64,000 bases of DNA from Winogradskyella marincola (GTDB lineage Bacteria; Bacteroidota; Bacteroidia; Flavobacteriales; Flavobacteriaceae), in contig NZ_JARSBN010000010.1 of assembly GCF_029624125.1 (NCBI RefSeq), positions 1-64,000 on the forward strand, written 5' to 3'. This document shows positions 46,676 to 56,278 of the stretch, piece by piece. A model generated the notes under the pieces. That model worked only from the letters and a program-made list of their open reading frames with translations, made no database searches and was not told where the DNA came from. The translations under genes and the position numbers were made by a program. Within the stretch, counting starts at the first letter, position 1. Each line of letters begins with the position of its first letter.

Positions 46676-48217
46676 CTACAAAGGAATATTCCCATGTTTT
46701 CGGTTAGGTTTGTTAACCTCCTTGTTTTCTAGCATACTAAAAGCCTTTATTAGTTTGCGTCTTGTATTTTGTGGCAATATAACCTCATCTACATAACCAC
46801 GTTCTGCAGCACTATACGGGTTTGCAAAAAGTTCAGCATATTCAGCTTCCTTTTCTTTCCATTTAGCTTCAGGATCATCAGCAGCTGAAATTTCACGTTT
46901 AAAAATAATTTCTGCAGCACCTTTTGCTCCCATAACAGCAATTTCAGCATTTGGCCACGCAAAATTCATATCAGCACCAATGTGTTTAGAATTCATTACA
47001 TCATAGGCTCCTCCATAAGCTTTACGCGTAATTACAGTAACTCTCGGTACAGTTGCTTCACTAAATGCGTATAATAATTTAGCTCCGTGTACAATAATGC
47101 CATTCCATTCTTGGTCAGTTCCTGGTAAAAATCCAGGTACATCCTCTAGTACTAACAATGGAATATTAAAAGCATCACAAAAACGCACAAATCTTGCTGC
47201 TTTTTTAGAGCTATTTACATCTAATACACCAGCTAAAAACATAGGTTGGTTAGCAACAATACCAATTGATTTTCCGCCAAGTCTGGCAAAGCCTACAATG
47301 ATATTTTCAGCGTGGTCTTTATGAATTTCGTAAAACGAATCTTCATCAATAATACCATTAATAACACCATGCATATCGTATGGTTTATTAGGATTATCAG
47401 GTACTACATCTATTAAGGTTTCTCTTACTTCATCTTTTAATTCAAAGTGTAAGTCTTGTGGTTTTTCTTTATTGCTCTGAGGCAAATAACTTAGTAGTTT
47501 CTTAATGTCTTCAAGGCACTCAACATCGTTTAATGAGGTTTTATGTGCTACACCAGACTTTGTAGAGTGTACACTGGCACCACCAAGTTCTTCGCTGGTG
47601 ACTTCTTCGTTAGTTACAGTTTTAACAACATTTGGTCCTGTTACAAACATATAACTAGTGTCTTGTACCATGATAGTAAAATCGGTCATAGCAGGCGAAT
47701 ACACTGCACCACCAGCACAAGGACCCATTATAGCTGAAATTTGAGGAATTACTCCTGATGCTTGTACATTTCGGTAAAAAATATCTGCATAACCACCTAG
47801 AGAGCGTACTCCTTCTTGAATACGTGCTCCACCAGAATCGTTAAGACCTATTATTGGCGCACCAACATTAACAGCCATATCCATGATTTTGCAGATTTTT
47901 TCGGCATGAGTTTCTGAAAGGGAACCTCCAAAAACTGTAAAATCTTGAGCAAAAACATAGATTAGTCGACCTTCTACAGTACCATAACCAGTAACAACAC
48001 CATCACCATAAAACTTTTGGTCTTCCATACCAAAGTCTTTAGTTCTATGTGTCACTAAAGCACCTATTTCTTCAAAAGAACCTTCGTCTAACAGATAAAG
48101 AATACGTTCTCTTGCTGTTAGTTTTTTCTTTTGATGTTGCTTATCTATTCGTTTTTGACCTCCACCTAATTTAGATAAGGCCATTTTTTCATTAAGTGTT
48201 TTTATTTTAGAACTCAT
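46676..48217 (-). CDS. Acyl-CoA carboxylase carboxyltransferase subunit (PccB-like)
   Basis: 513 aa. Carboxyltransferase crotonase-like fold: [31 protein letters not shown], and the second-half [11 protein letters not shown] and [12 protein letters not shown] motifs. It moves CO2 from carboxybiotin to an acyl-CoA, most likely propionyl-CoA. Last gene of a three-gene operon with the biotin carrier and biotin carboxylase (6 bp gap). Confidence 0.92.
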   Translation of the reverse strand: MSSKIKTLNEKMALSKLGGGQKRIDKQHQKKKLTARERILYLLDEGSFEEIGALVTHRTKDFGMEDQKFYGDGVVTGYGTVEGRLIYVFAQDFTVFGGSLSETHAEKICKIMDMAVNVGAPIIGLNDSGGARIQEGVRSLGGYADIFYRNVQASGVIPQISAIMGPCAGGAVYSPAMTDFTIMVQDTSYMFVTGPNVVKTVTNEEVTSEELGGASVHSTKSGVAHKTSLNDVECLEDIKKLLSYLPQSNKEKPQDLHFELKDEVRETLIDVVPDNPNKPYDMHGVINGIIDEDSFYEIHKDHAENIIVGFARLGGKSIGIVANQPMFLAGVLDVNSSKKAARFVRFCDAFNIPLLVLEDVPGFLPGTDQEWNGIIVHGAKLLYAFSEATVPRVTVITRKAYGGAYDVMNSKHIGADMNFAWPNAEIAVMGAKGAAEIIFKREISAADDPEAKWKEKEAEYAELFANPYSAAERGYVDEVILPQNTRRKLIKAFSMLENKEVNKPNRKHGNIPL

Positions 48218-48223
48218 AGTATC

Positions 48224-49663
48224 TTAATTAGGTAGTCTTAACAATTTTTGATCTTCTAAATATTGCTTTAATGCTAATTGTGCAGCAATCTCAGCTTCAG
48301 TTTTGTGTTGCGCTTCTAGCAGGCTAGGTGAGTAGTACTTTTTTACAAAGTGTGTGTCAAAGTTACCACTTCTAAAAGCTTCGTGTTCACAAACAAAACG
48401 CCCAAAAGGTAATGTTGTTTGTACACCTTTTACATGATAGTTATCTATAGCTTCTATCATAAGTTCTATGGCTTCTGCACGTGTTTTGCCATAAGTGATG
48501 AGTTTTGATAGCATGGGATCGTAATAGATTGGTACATCCATACCTTCTTCAAAACCATTATCTACTCTAATATTATTTCCGACAGGTAATTGGTACACTT
48601 CTAAGTTACCAACACTTGGTAAGAAATCGTTCATTGGGTCTTCTGCATACACACGAAGTTCTAAGGCATGACCATTAATTTTAAGGTCTTCTTGCTTAAG
48701 TGGTAAAACCTCACCACGAGCTACTTTAATTTGAAGTTCTACTAAATCTACACCAGCAATCCACTCTGAAACAGGATGCTCTACTTGTAGTCTGGTATTC
48801 ATTTCAAGGAAATAGAAATTATGATCAGCATCTAAAAGAAACTCAACCGTACCAGCACCAACATAATCGCAAGCACGAGCCACATTAATAGCTGCTTGTC
48901 CCATTTTTTCTCTTAACTCTGGAGAAAGCACTGCAGAAGGAGCTTCTTCAACAACTTTTTGATGACGTCTTTGCACAGAACATTCGCGCTCAAAAACATG
49001 AACTATGTTTCCGTGCGTATCTGCCATTACTTGTATTTCGATGTGTCTGGGTGAAGCCACATACTTTTCTACAAAAACAGAGCCATCACCAAATGCTGAA
49101 GTAGCTTCGCTAATAGCACGTTTCATTTGGCTTTCAACATCAGCTTCTTTTTCAACAACACGCATACCTTTTCCGCCACCACCTGCAGCAGCTTTTATTA
49201 AGATAGGTAAGCCTATGCGTTGTGCAATTTCAACCGCTTCTTTTGGGTCTGTAACAGCATGATCTACACCTGGAACCATTGGGATATCGTAGTCTTTAAC
49301 GGCATCTTTAGCCGCTAATTTGTCTCCCATCATTTTTATGGCTTTAGAACGTGGTCCTATAAAAATAACATCATTTTTTTCGCATAATTCAGCAAAATCA
49401 GCATTTTCACTTAAAAATCCGTATCCAGGATGAATACCATCAACATTAAGTGACTTAGCCACTTCGATAATTTTATCTCCTTTAAGGTACGATTGATTAG
49501 AAGGTGCTGGACCAATGCAAACGGCTTCGTCTGCAAATTTAACGTGTGGTGCATTTCTATCAGCTTCAGAGAATACTGCAACTGTTTTTATTCCCATTTT
49601 TTTTGCAGTTCGCATAACACGAATTGCAATTTCGCCACGATTGGCAACTAATATTTTTTTCAT
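48224..49663 (-). CDS. accC: Biotin carboxylase subunit
   Basis: 479 aa. ATP-grasp enzyme starting MKKILVANRGEIAIRVMRTA, with the glycine loop KAAAGGGGKGMR, YVASPRHIEIQV, and the EMNTRLQVEHPVSE catalytic segment. Carboxylates biotin on the carrier protein with ATP and bicarbonate. Sits between the biotin carrier (1 bp gap) and the carboxyltransferase gene, so it probably serves this acyl-CoA carboxylase rather than only fatty-acid synthesis. Confidence 0.92.
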   Translation of the reverse strand: MKKILVANRGEIAIRVMRTAKKMGIKTVAVFSEADRNAPHVKFADEAVCIGPAPSNQSYLKGDKIIEVAKSLNVDGIHPGYGFLSENADFAELCEKNDVIFIGPRSKAIKMMGDKLAAKDAVKDYDIPMVPGVDHAVTDPKEAVEIAQRIGLPILIKAAAGGGGKGMRVVEKEADVESQMKRAISEATSAFGDGSVFVEKYVASPRHIEIQVMADTHGNIVHVFERECSVQRRHQKVVEEAPSAVLSPELREKMGQAAINVARACDYVGAGTVEFLLDADHNFYFLEMNTRLQVEHPVSEWIAGVDLVELQIKVARGEVLPLKQEDLKINGHALELRVYAEDPMNDFLPSVGNLEVYQLPVGNNIRVDNGFEEGMDVPIYYDPMLSKLITYGKTRAEAIELMIEAIDNYHVKGVQTTLPFGRFVCEHEAFRSGNFDTHFVKKYYSPSLLEAQHKTEAEIAAQLALKQYLEDQKLLRLPN

Positions 49664-49664
49664 T

Positions 49665-50141
49665 TTATTCGAATTCGATTAAAAGTGCATTTTTTTCAAC
49701 AGTATTTCCCTGGCTAACAGCAATAGATTTTATAACACCATCTCTTGGAGAGTTAATGACGTTTTCCATCTTCATAGCTTCAAGAATTAATAACGGATCA
49801 TTCTCTTTAACTTCTTGCCCTTCTTCAATATTAATTTCTAAGATTAAGCCAGGCATTGGTGCTTTGATATCGTTGACTTGCTTTGCAGCACCAATTTCAA
49901 AACCTAATGCAGCAATTTGCTGATCTAAAGTATCGTTGAGTACAACATTGTAAGTATTGTTGTTTACCTTAACACTATAGGTTTTCTTGTTATAATCGGA
50001 GTTAAGAATTGTAGCTTTTACAGATTCGTTGTTTTGAATAATATGATACTCGTTTGTTGAGGTCTCAACAGCATCAAGTTGGTTTACTGCTTCTTGGGTT
50101 ACTTCAAACTCAAAAGAAGCATTAACTTTTGCTTTATACAT
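49665..50141 (-). CDS. Biotin carboxyl carrier protein
   Basis: 158 aa. A variable N-terminal part (1 to about 85), then the biotinyl domain with the biotin-accepting lysine in EAMKMEN, preceded by KAPMPGLI. Swinging-arm carrier of the acyl-CoA carboxylase. First gene of the three-gene operon; its stop is 1 bp from the next start. Confidence 0.9.
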   Translation of the reverse strand: MYKAKVNASFEFEVTQEAVNQLDAVETSTNEYHIIQNNESVKATILNSDYNKKTYSVKVNNNTYNVVLNDTLDQQIAALGFEIGAAKQVNDIKAPMPGLILEINIEEGQEVKENDPLLILEAMKMENVINSPRDGVIKSIAVSQGNTVEKNALLIEFE

Positions 50142-50267
50142 ATTTAGAGGTTTATTAAACTTTGACTAAGTTAATTTTAATTGGACTTCTAAAATATGAA
50201 ATAAATCAGGTTTACTAAAAGACTTTAAGGTATTATAACATTTTAAGATGTTATGAAAAGATAATAC

Positions 50268-50945
50268 TTAATCAGTTTTGAATGTGGAATTATCTTGATG
50301 TCGACGAATAGCTTTTTTTGATAGGATTATGCCAATGATTAAGGACACAAAAGCACCAATTGAAATTCCTGGAATAAACCCTATAAATAAGAAGAAATCA
50401 TAGGCTCCATGAAACAATACAGCTAAAAATAGCCCAATTATATTGAGCTTAACTCTATTGTTTGAAAACTTAGCTAAACCCATAAAATAGCCCATTAAAA
50501 CTCCAAATGTAGCGTGCGCAGGCACAGCAGTAAAAGCTCTAAGAATAGCAGTACCATAACCACCTTGTATAACGTAGAGTATATTTTCTGTACAGGCAAA
50601 ACCCATTGATACCATTACGGCATATATGATGCCGTCGTAGGGCTCGTTAAAGGCTTTTTTGGGTTGAGCAAAATACTTAACAATGACGTATTTACTAAAT
50701 TCTTCTGATAATGCTACAACTACAAATGCTTGAATAAATTGTTGCCAAATACTGTACTCGTCTGTGATAGGAAGAAATCGTCCTGTAAAAATATAAAGGA
50801 TAGTTACAATAATAATGCTAACTATTGCACCAAATAGAAAATTAGCAATTAAAAGACCAACCGGTTCTTTTTCATATTTATCATGAAAATAAATGTAGAT
50901 TATTATTGTGAATATAGGTGCTACAGCACAAAGAATTAAGTTCAT
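50268..50945 (-). CDS. PrsW family intramembrane metalloprotease
   Basis: 225 aa, about seven TM helices. The metal-site motifs are VALSEEFSKY (E-E-x3-K-like position), PAHATFG and FHGAYDF. Relatives cut membrane-bound anti-sigma factors. Its start overlaps the Nudix gene stop by 4 bp, so the two are translationally coupled. Confidence 0.88.
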   Translation of the reverse strand: MNLILCAVAPIFTIIIYIYFHDKYEKEPVGLLIANFLFGAIVSIIIVTILYIFTGRFLPITDEYSIWQQFIQAFVVVALSEEFSKYVIVKYFAQPKKAFNEPYDGIIYAVMVSMGFACTENILYVIQGGYGTAILRAFTAVPAHATFGVLMGYFMGLAKFSNNRVKLNIIGLFLAVLFHGAYDFFLFIGFIPGISIGAFVSLIIGIILSKKAIRRHQDNSTFKTD

Positions 50946-51499
50946 AGTTCTAGTTGGGCTTTTATTGCATCTAAGATAAAATTATAATAAGACTTGTTGG
51001 TTGGTATAAAGTGATTGTTTGTTTCACTGTTGGCTAACAATTCTTCAAACGCTTTAAAAGTTACTAGTTTTATAGCTTCAACTTCTTCGTCTTGAGGTGT
51101 TAAATCTTCGATGTTTGCTGTAAGTTCAGCAATATATACCTGATGAAATTCATTGTCTTGAATAGTTCCGTTAGCATAAGAACTTTCATAAAGCTTAGTG
51201 CCAATTTTAGTTAAGTCTTTAGCTTCTAAGGCAAAACCAAGCTCTTCTTTGGTTTCTCTAATGGCAGCTTGAGTAAACGATTCGCCAGCATCAATATGTC
51301 CTGCTGCAGAAACATCCCAAAGCAGTGGATGAATAGATTTTTTATGAGACCGTTGTTGTAAAAGAATTTCGCCTTTTTTGGTATAAAGCCACAGGTGAAT
51401 AGTGTTATGGTACCAACCGTTTTTATGCGCTTCAGATTTAAGTGCTGTTTTACCAGTTGGTTCTCCTGTTGGAGTGACTATATCAATATATTCGTCCAT
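50942..51499 (-). CDS. Nudix hydrolase, IPP-isomerase-like
   Basis: 185 aa. Nudix box GHIDAGESFTQAAIRETKEELGF (complete GX5EX7REUXEEXGU pattern). The N-terminus DEYIDIVTPTGEPTGKTALKSEAH and the WLYTKKGEILLQQRS strand resemble the YfcD/IPP-isomerase-like branch. Hydrolyses a nucleoside-diphosphate-linked compound; substrate unknown. Translationally coupled to prsW. Confidence 0.88.
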   Translation of the reverse strand: MDEYIDIVTPTGEPTGKTALKSEAHKNGWYHNTIHLWLYTKKGEILLQQRSHKKSIHPLLWDVSAAGHIDAGESFTQAAIRETKEELGFALEAKDLTKIGTKLYESSYANGTIQDNEFHQVYIAELTANIEDLTPQDEEVEAIKLVTFKAFEELLANSETNNHFIPTNKSYYNFILDAIKAQLEL

Positions 51500-51509
51500 A
51501 TAAAAAATG

Positions 51510-51608
51510 AAGACGGTCTGAAAAAAAATATAATTGTCATTCTGAATTAATTTTCAGAATCTGAAACGAGTTCAGATAGACAACACAAAAGGCTTTTCAG
51601 ACCGTCTT
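51510..51608. repeat. Nested inverted repeat between Nudix and M42 genes
   Basis: The outer arms AAGACGGTCTGAAAA (51510-51524) and TTTTCAGACCGTCTT (51594-51608) are perfect complements. An inner hairpin (TTCTGAA/TTCAGAA, about 51540-51558) follows a GTCATTCTGAA motif common in flavobacterial intergenic repeats. The right arm ends in TTTT, so it may also end the Nudix-direction or M42-direction transcripts. Confidence 0.7.
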
Positions 51609-51612
51609 TTAA

Positions 51613-52701
51613 TTATTTAAAATAACTAAACGTTTCTCCGTCTTCAATCTTTAGAAGCGTTTCGTAAATAAGCTTTATCACGTTTTCAACATCGTCTTTA
51701 TGAACCATTTCTACAGTGGTATGCATATAGCGTAATGGTAAAGAGATTAGGGCAGAAGCTACACCACCATTGCTATATGCAAAGGCATCTGTGTCTGTAC
51801 CTGTAGCTCTAGATAATGCTGCACGTTGAAAAGGAATTTTCTTTTCTTCAGCTGTATCTGTTATTAAATCTCTAAGCTTTTGTTGCACAGCAGGAGCATA
51901 AGCAACAACAGGACCATCCCCAATTTTTGCTAAACCTTGTTTTTTAGGGTCTATCATAGGTGTTGTAGTATCGTGGGTTACGTCTGTAACAATAGCAACA
52001 TCTGGCTTAATAGTTTGTGTAATCATTTCAGCACCACGCAATCCTATTTCTTCTTGTACAGAATTTGTGATGTACAGCCCGAATGGTAATTTATTTTTGT
52101 TTTCGTGAAGTAGTCGAGCTACTTCAGCAATCATAAAACCTCCCATTCTGTTGTCTAGTGCTCTACAAACAAATTTGTCGTTATTTAAGATGTGGAATTC
52201 ATCAGGATACGTAATAACACAACCTACATGAACACCCATTTTTTCAACCTCTTCTTTATCTGCAGCACCTATATCTATGCAAATGTTGTCTGGTTTTGGC
52301 GCTTCTTCTTTGGCTCTGTTTCTGGTATGTATTGCTGGCCAACCAAAAACACCTTTTACAATGCCGTTTTTGGTATGGATATTAACCACTTTACTAGGAG
52401 CTATTTGATGATCGCTACCTCCATTTCTTATCACATACAACAAACCATTATCAGAGATGTAGTTAACGTACCAAGAAATTTCATCAGCATGTCCTTCTAT
52501 AACAACTTTGTATTTAGCTTTTGGGTTTATTACTGCAACAGCAGTTCCGTAAGTGTCTGTAATAAATTCATCTACATACGGTTTTAGGTAATCCATCCAT
52601 ATTTTTTGCCCTTCCCATTCATAACCTGTAGGCGAGGCATTATTTAAATATTTTTCTAAAAAGTCCATAGACTTTTTATTGAGTAATTGCTTTTTAGCCA
52701 T
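51613..52701 (-). CDS. M42 family metallopeptidase (tetrahedral aminopeptidase)
   Basis: 362 aa. Metal-ligand regions VIEGHADEISWYV, RALDNRMGG, NSVQEEIGLRGAEM and VTDVTHDTT, with a late MHTTVEMVHKDDVEN histidine. Cytosolic self-compartmentalising peptidase that trims N-terminal residues. Full length. Confidence 0.9.
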   Translation of the reverse strand: MAKKQLLNKKSMDFLEKYLNNASPTGYEWEGQKIWMDYLKPYVDEFITDTYGTAVAVINPKAKYKVVIEGHADEISWYVNYISDNGLLYVIRNGGSDHQIAPSKVVNIHTKNGIVKGVFGWPAIHTRNRAKEEAPKPDNICIDIGAADKEEVEKMGVHVGCVITYPDEFHILNNDKFVCRALDNRMGGFMIAEVARLLHENKNKLPFGLYITNSVQEEIGLRGAEMITQTIKPDVAIVTDVTHDTTTPMIDPKKQGLAKIGDGPVVAYAPAVQQKLRDLITDTAEEKKIPFQRAALSRATGTDTDAFAYSNGGVASALISLPLRYMHTTVEMVHKDDVENVIKLIYETLLKIEDGETFSYFK

Positions 52702-52824
52702 TCGTAAAAATTTTTCTTAAAAATAATAATATTAATATGATTTTAGGGTTAAGGAAGTAATAATTGTTAATTTTGAATTCTCTGAAATTTGTGGTTTGGA
52801 ACAGTTTTAGATATCAATTTCAAT

Positions 52825-53517
52825 ATGAAGTATATAACTTACATAATGTTGCTGTTTTCAGCTTTAGTTTTTGCTCAGGAAGATCCTGTGGAGCAAGATT
52901 CTACAGCGGTACATTATATGATTATTGAAGGAGATTCTATTCCTGTAACCGAAGTAGAGTTAGATGAAGTGTTAATGCTTCCTAATCTTAGTTTTGAAGA
53001 CAGAAAAGCACGCATTAGATATATTGTTTTAAGACGAAAAACTCTAAAGGTTTTTCCGTATGCTAAATTAGCAGCAGAACGTTTAGAAACCTTACAAAAA
53101 CGCTTAGATCTGTTAGAGCGAAAACGCGATAGAAAAAAGTATGCAAAGGTTATACAGAGGTATATTGAAGATGAGTTTTCGGCAGAATTAAAAAAGCTAA
53201 CAAAAACTGAAGGTCAAATACTAGTAAAGCTTATACATAGACAAACAGGAAAAACAACTTTTGATCTTATTAAGGAACTGCGGAATGGTTGGCGTGCCTT
53301 TTGGTTTAATAGTACGGCAAAATTATTTAATATTTCTTTGAAAAAAGAGTTTGATCCTTTGGCCGTAGAAGAAGACTATTTAATTGAAGATATTTTACAG
53401 CGCGCTTTTCAAAATGGCATATTAGAAAAACAAGAACCAGCATTTGAAATAGACTATTATGCCTGTGTAAATAAATGGTCTAAACCCAAAAAGAAATCAT
53501 CTAACAAATCTGAATAG
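52825..53517 (+). CDS. DUF4294 family protein
   Basis: 230 aa from the ATG at 52825, which gives a signal peptide (MKYITYIMLLFSALVFAQ); the open frame upstream is 12 codons of poor quality. A basic helical centre (KTLKVFPYAKLAAERLETLQKRL) and FDLIKELRNGWRAFWF are typical of the DUF4294 family found in Flavobacteria. Function unknown. The next gene starts 3 bp after the stop. Confidence 0.8.
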   Translation: MKYITYIMLLFSALVFAQEDPVEQDSTAVHYMIIEGDSIPVTEVELDEVLMLPNLSFEDRKARIRYIVLRRKTLKVFPYAKLAAERLETLQKRLDLLERKRDRKKYAKVIQRYIEDEFSAELKKLTKTEGQILVKLIHRQTGKTTFDLIKELRNGWRAFWFNSTAKLFNISLKKEFDPLAVEEDYLIEDILQRAFQNGILEKQEPAFEIDYYACVNKWSKPKKKSSNKSE

Positions 53518-53520
53518 CAC

Positions 53521-54150
53521 ATGCGTACACAAACCAAACTAGAGGAACAACTAAATGCTTGGTCTCATGGTATTGGTGCAGCCTTAGGAATTGCCGCTTT
53601 AGTTTTACTCATCATTTTTTCTGATAACAATACAAAACCTTGGAGTCTTTTTAGTGTTATTGTTTATGGTGTTTCTGTAATCATTTTGTTTTTAGCATCA
53701 ACATTTTATCATGCTGTAAAAGGTGAGAAGCGCAAACACTATTTTAGAATTGTAGATCATATAAGTATATATCTACTTATTGCTGGCACTTACACTCCTG
53801 TACTATTAGTTTTACTTAGAGATAGTTTAGGATGGCCTTTGTTTTGGGTAGTTTGGGGAATTGCAGCTTTCGGGTTGATTTTAAAGCTTTTCTTTACAGG
53901 TAGGTTTGAGTTGTTTTCTACACTATTATACCTTGTAATGGGATGGTTAATTGTTTTTGATTATTCTAACCTCGCAGAAGCAATAGGACCAACTGGAGTA
54001 TTGTGGTTATTTGCAGGTGGTTTGTTTTATACTGTTGGTATAGTTTTTTACGCTATTCAAAAGATTCCTTATAATCATGTTATATGGCATTTGTTTGTGC
54101 TTGGTGGAGCCATTTGCCATTTTTTTATGATTTTTAATCATGTGATATAA
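53521..54150 (+). CDS. Hemolysin III / PAQR-like membrane protein
   Basis: 209 aa with seven TM helices. Conserved polar residues EEQLNAWSHGIGA, FYHAVKG, the DHISIYLLIAGTYTP motif and C-terminal IWHLFVLGGAICHFF (the metal-binding histidines). Bacterial TrhA/YqfA type; proposed roles are membrane-fluidity or energy homeostasis. The 3' end overlaps the convergent DinB-like gene by 13 bp. Confidence 0.9.
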   Translation: MRTQTKLEEQLNAWSHGIGAALGIAALVLLIIFSDNNTKPWSLFSVIVYGVSVIILFLASTFYHAVKGEKRKHYFRIVDHISIYLLIAGTYTPVLLVLLRDSLGWPLFWVVWGIAAFGLILKLFFTGRFELFSTLLYLVMGWLIVFDYSNLAEAIGPTGVLWLFAGGLFYTVGIVFYAIQKIPYNHVIWHLFVLGGAICHFFMIFNHVI

Positions 54151-54614
54151 GACGATTCAATCATCTTTTTTATCAGTACAATTTGCCCAAGATGGTAATA
54201 AGCATGTTCTATTAAGCCATCGATATTGCGTTGGTAGTTGCCATATTTTTTATCTACAAATGGGTTTTTGAGTTCAGAATCTGATAAATCACTGATGTGC
54301 TGAATTAATTCTTCGGTGTCTTTCCAAAATAGATTTTGAAACGATTTCCATTGTTTTTGTGATGTTATAGGAGGAAAATCAAAACTAAACTTGTCTCTTA
54401 TTTCTAAGTTGCCGCTAATAAAAACGTTTTTTATACCAGACACATAGTAGTGTATGTGTTGCGTTAAAATTGCTATGGTATTTAGCGATTTAACTTGTTT
54501 GTTGGCAATGGTATAATCTAAGTTTTCTATTTGATCTTTAATGTTAGTGTTAGCGATCCATCTGCCGTTTAAAATAACTTCTCCAAGTCTGTTGGCTAGT
54601 TGGGTTGAGTTCAT
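54138..54614 (-). CDS. DinB-like (DUF1572-type) protein
   Basis: 158 aa four-helix bundle with histidines in TQHIHYYVSG and the C-terminal LIEHAYYHLGQIVLIKK. Probably metal-dependent; function unknown. First of three small conserved genes read the same way (54138-55676). Confidence 0.8.
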   Translation of the reverse strand: MNSTQLANRLGEVILNGRWIANTNIKDQIENLDYTIANKQVKSLNTIAILTQHIHYYVSGIKNVFISGNLEIRDKFSFDFPPITSQKQWKSFQNLFWKDTEELIQHISDLSDSELKNPFVDKKYGNYQRNIDGLIEHAYYHLGQIVLIKKMIESSYIT

Positions 54615-54638
54615 AAATATTCAAGAATGTTTCTTTAA

Positions 54639-55031
54639 TTATTTGAGTCTAAGTAACACACCTTTGCGTTTATAGATATTTTTATAATCCCATTGAATTA
54701 ATTTAGACTTTTCAATCCAACGGTTTAAGTCTTCGAGATTAATCTCATCTATAGAAGTATAGAGCTTAGATGCGTCTTTAAATTTTCCGGTTCCAGGTTT
54801 TAAACCTTCTTCTTCAAAGCTTGCGCCACTCCAAAACATAAGTTGTATACCAGCTTTAAGTTTACTGTAACCTACAATAGGATTACCTTCTAAAAACCAT
54901 ACAGGATGTCTGTGCCAAATTTTGTTTTCGGCATTAGGTAATAATTGATAAAGAATAGTAGACAATTGCTCACAGATTTCTCGTGCTCCATCTTCTTGGT
55001 TTTGATTATAAAGTGTAATGTCAGAGTTCAT
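54639..55031 (-). CDS. DUF1801 domain protein
   Basis: 130 aa. Features such as IWHRHPVWFLEGNPIVGY and KAGIQLMFWSGASFEE are typical of the DUF1801/YdhG fold. Function unknown. It lies 3 bp from the YdeI-like gene, so they share a transcript. Confidence 0.75.
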   Translation of the reverse strand: MNSDITLYNQNQEDGAREICEQLSTILYQLLPNAENKIWHRHPVWFLEGNPIVGYSKLKAGIQLMFWSGASFEEEGLKPGTGKFKDASKLYTSIDEINLEDLNRWIEKSKLIQWDYKNIYKRKGVLLRLK

Positions 55032-55034
55032 CTT

Positions 55035-55676
55035 CTATGCGTTTAATTGCTTATGAGAGCCATCGCAATTTGGTTTTCGTTTAGAGAGTCCGCAGGTACA
55101 ATCTGTTAGTCCATAGCCATCTAAAATACGTTGCTTGTTATTTTCTATCCGATTGGTTTTGGTTTTAGATTGTTTGGCTTTGTTAAAGAATAGCAAGTAT
55201 CCTTTTTGTCTTCCTGGAGTTAGGTTGCTAAATGCATTTTTAAAGTCATTATCATTTTGAAACTGCTCTTCTAATTCAGCAGGTATATCGTAATCTGAAA
55301 GTGCCTTGTAGGTTACTTTTTGTCCTGATTTTTCAACCTCAATAGCTTCAAAAATATAGTGCTTAATTATGGTTGAAAGGGTTTTAATTTCATTGAGTTT
55401 TGTAAACCTTATTTGTCTGCTGGCTTGTATGTTTTCTGTAGGTTGAATTAGAATACCTTCTGTGTCTTTTAACAAACTGCCTTTTAAAAATGAAATGGCA
55501 CAGTAATCTTTAAAATCGTGAATGATAACTACGTTTTTATTTTTATAAGTATAACAAGGATGTTTCCATTTGTAAGCTTCTGTTAAGTTACAATTTAGTA
55601 CAATTTTGCGCAGTAGTGTCAATTCTTCTTGCCATCTGTTTAAATTGTCTAAATACGCAGTAACTTTAGGATTCAT
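55035..55676 (-). CDS. YdeI/OmdA-like protein with C-terminal CDGSH iron-sulfur motif
   Basis: 213 aa. N-terminal DUF1801-like part (1-110; EAYKWKHPCYTYKNKNVVII), a YdeI/OmdA helical tail (IPAELEEQFQNDNDFKNAF; LTPGRQKGYLLFF), then a complete CDGSH motif, CTCGLSKRKPNCDGSH, which in other proteins binds a 2Fe-2S cluster. The combination suggests a redox-sensing form of YdeI, which has unknown biochemistry. Confidence 0.8.
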   Translation of the reverse strand: MNPKVTAYLDNLNRWQEELTLLRKIVLNCNLTEAYKWKHPCYTYKNKNVVIIHDFKDYCAISFLKGSLLKDTEGILIQPTENIQASRQIRFTKLNEIKTLSTIIKHYIFEAIEVEKSGQKVTYKALSDYDIPAELEEQFQNDNDFKNAFSNLTPGRQKGYLLFFNKAKQSKTKTNRIENNKQRILDGYGLTDCTCGLSKRKPNCDGSHKQLNA

Positions 55677-55797
55677 GTGGTTTATGATTTACTTACCAAT
55701 AGTTTTAAAATAAAAAGTATAAGTCTCTAATATGGTTTTTTTAAGTGATTGAAAGATAGTTAATAGATTTATAATTATAGCAGACAAAATTTATTGT

Positions 55798-56196
55798 TTA
55801 TATATCATAGTTCTCATTTATATCAATTCCCCAACTCAACTTTTGGGCATGATTAGAAAACATATCTTGTATATAACTGTAATTTTTAATATCCTCTAAT
55901 CGTATGGGTCTAATTTCAAATCTAGGTGCATGTCCACCTGTATTAAAGAAGCCAATATAAAATCGATTAGTAAACCTGCTTCTGTAAATATGAATATTAA
56001 GCATTGAGCACACTTTTGCAATTTGAATATAAGGCTCAAAGTTTAGTCGGTATTTAATAAAATCATCATAGGTTTTATCTTCTATGTATCTTGTTTTTCG
56101 ATAACTGCTTAGATCAATATAAAAGTTGCATTGATGAGAATTAAAAAGCTTATCAAGTTGCTGCTCAGATGTTATTTCATTTATGGTTAATGTCAA
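55798..56196 (-). CDS. Hypothetical protein at the edge of the cassette array
   Basis: 132 aa, soluble, no recognised family. Aromatic-rich C-terminal half (RFTNRFYIGFFNTGGHAPRFEIRPI). It lies just beyond the last decayed attC-like site, and I see no site after it, so it may be the tail of the cassette array or ordinary genome. Confidence 0.55.
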   Translation of the reverse strand: MTLTINEITSEQQLDKLFNSHQCNFYIDLSSYRKTRYIEDKTYDDFIKYRLNFEPYIQIAKVCSMLNIHIYRSRFTNRFYIGFFNTGGHAPRFEIRPIRLEDIKNYSYIQDMFSNHAQKLSWGIDINENYDI

Positions 56197-56212
56197 TTTT
56201 TAATTGATTTTT

Positions 56213-56277
56213 TTATGTTATGGGTAGTACTAAATAAGGAATTCCGTTGTAATGAGTTATAAACGTTGTTATGTGCG
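56213..56277 (-). repeat. attC-like site 6, truncated
   Basis: On the minus strand: inverse tag GCACATAAC, then AACGTTTATAACTCATTACA and a GGAATTCC palindrome, after which the expected right half is missing. It lies 1 bp after the stop of the zinc-finger membrane gene. Marks the decayed downstream end of the array. Confidence 0.5.
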
Positions 56278-56278
56278 T

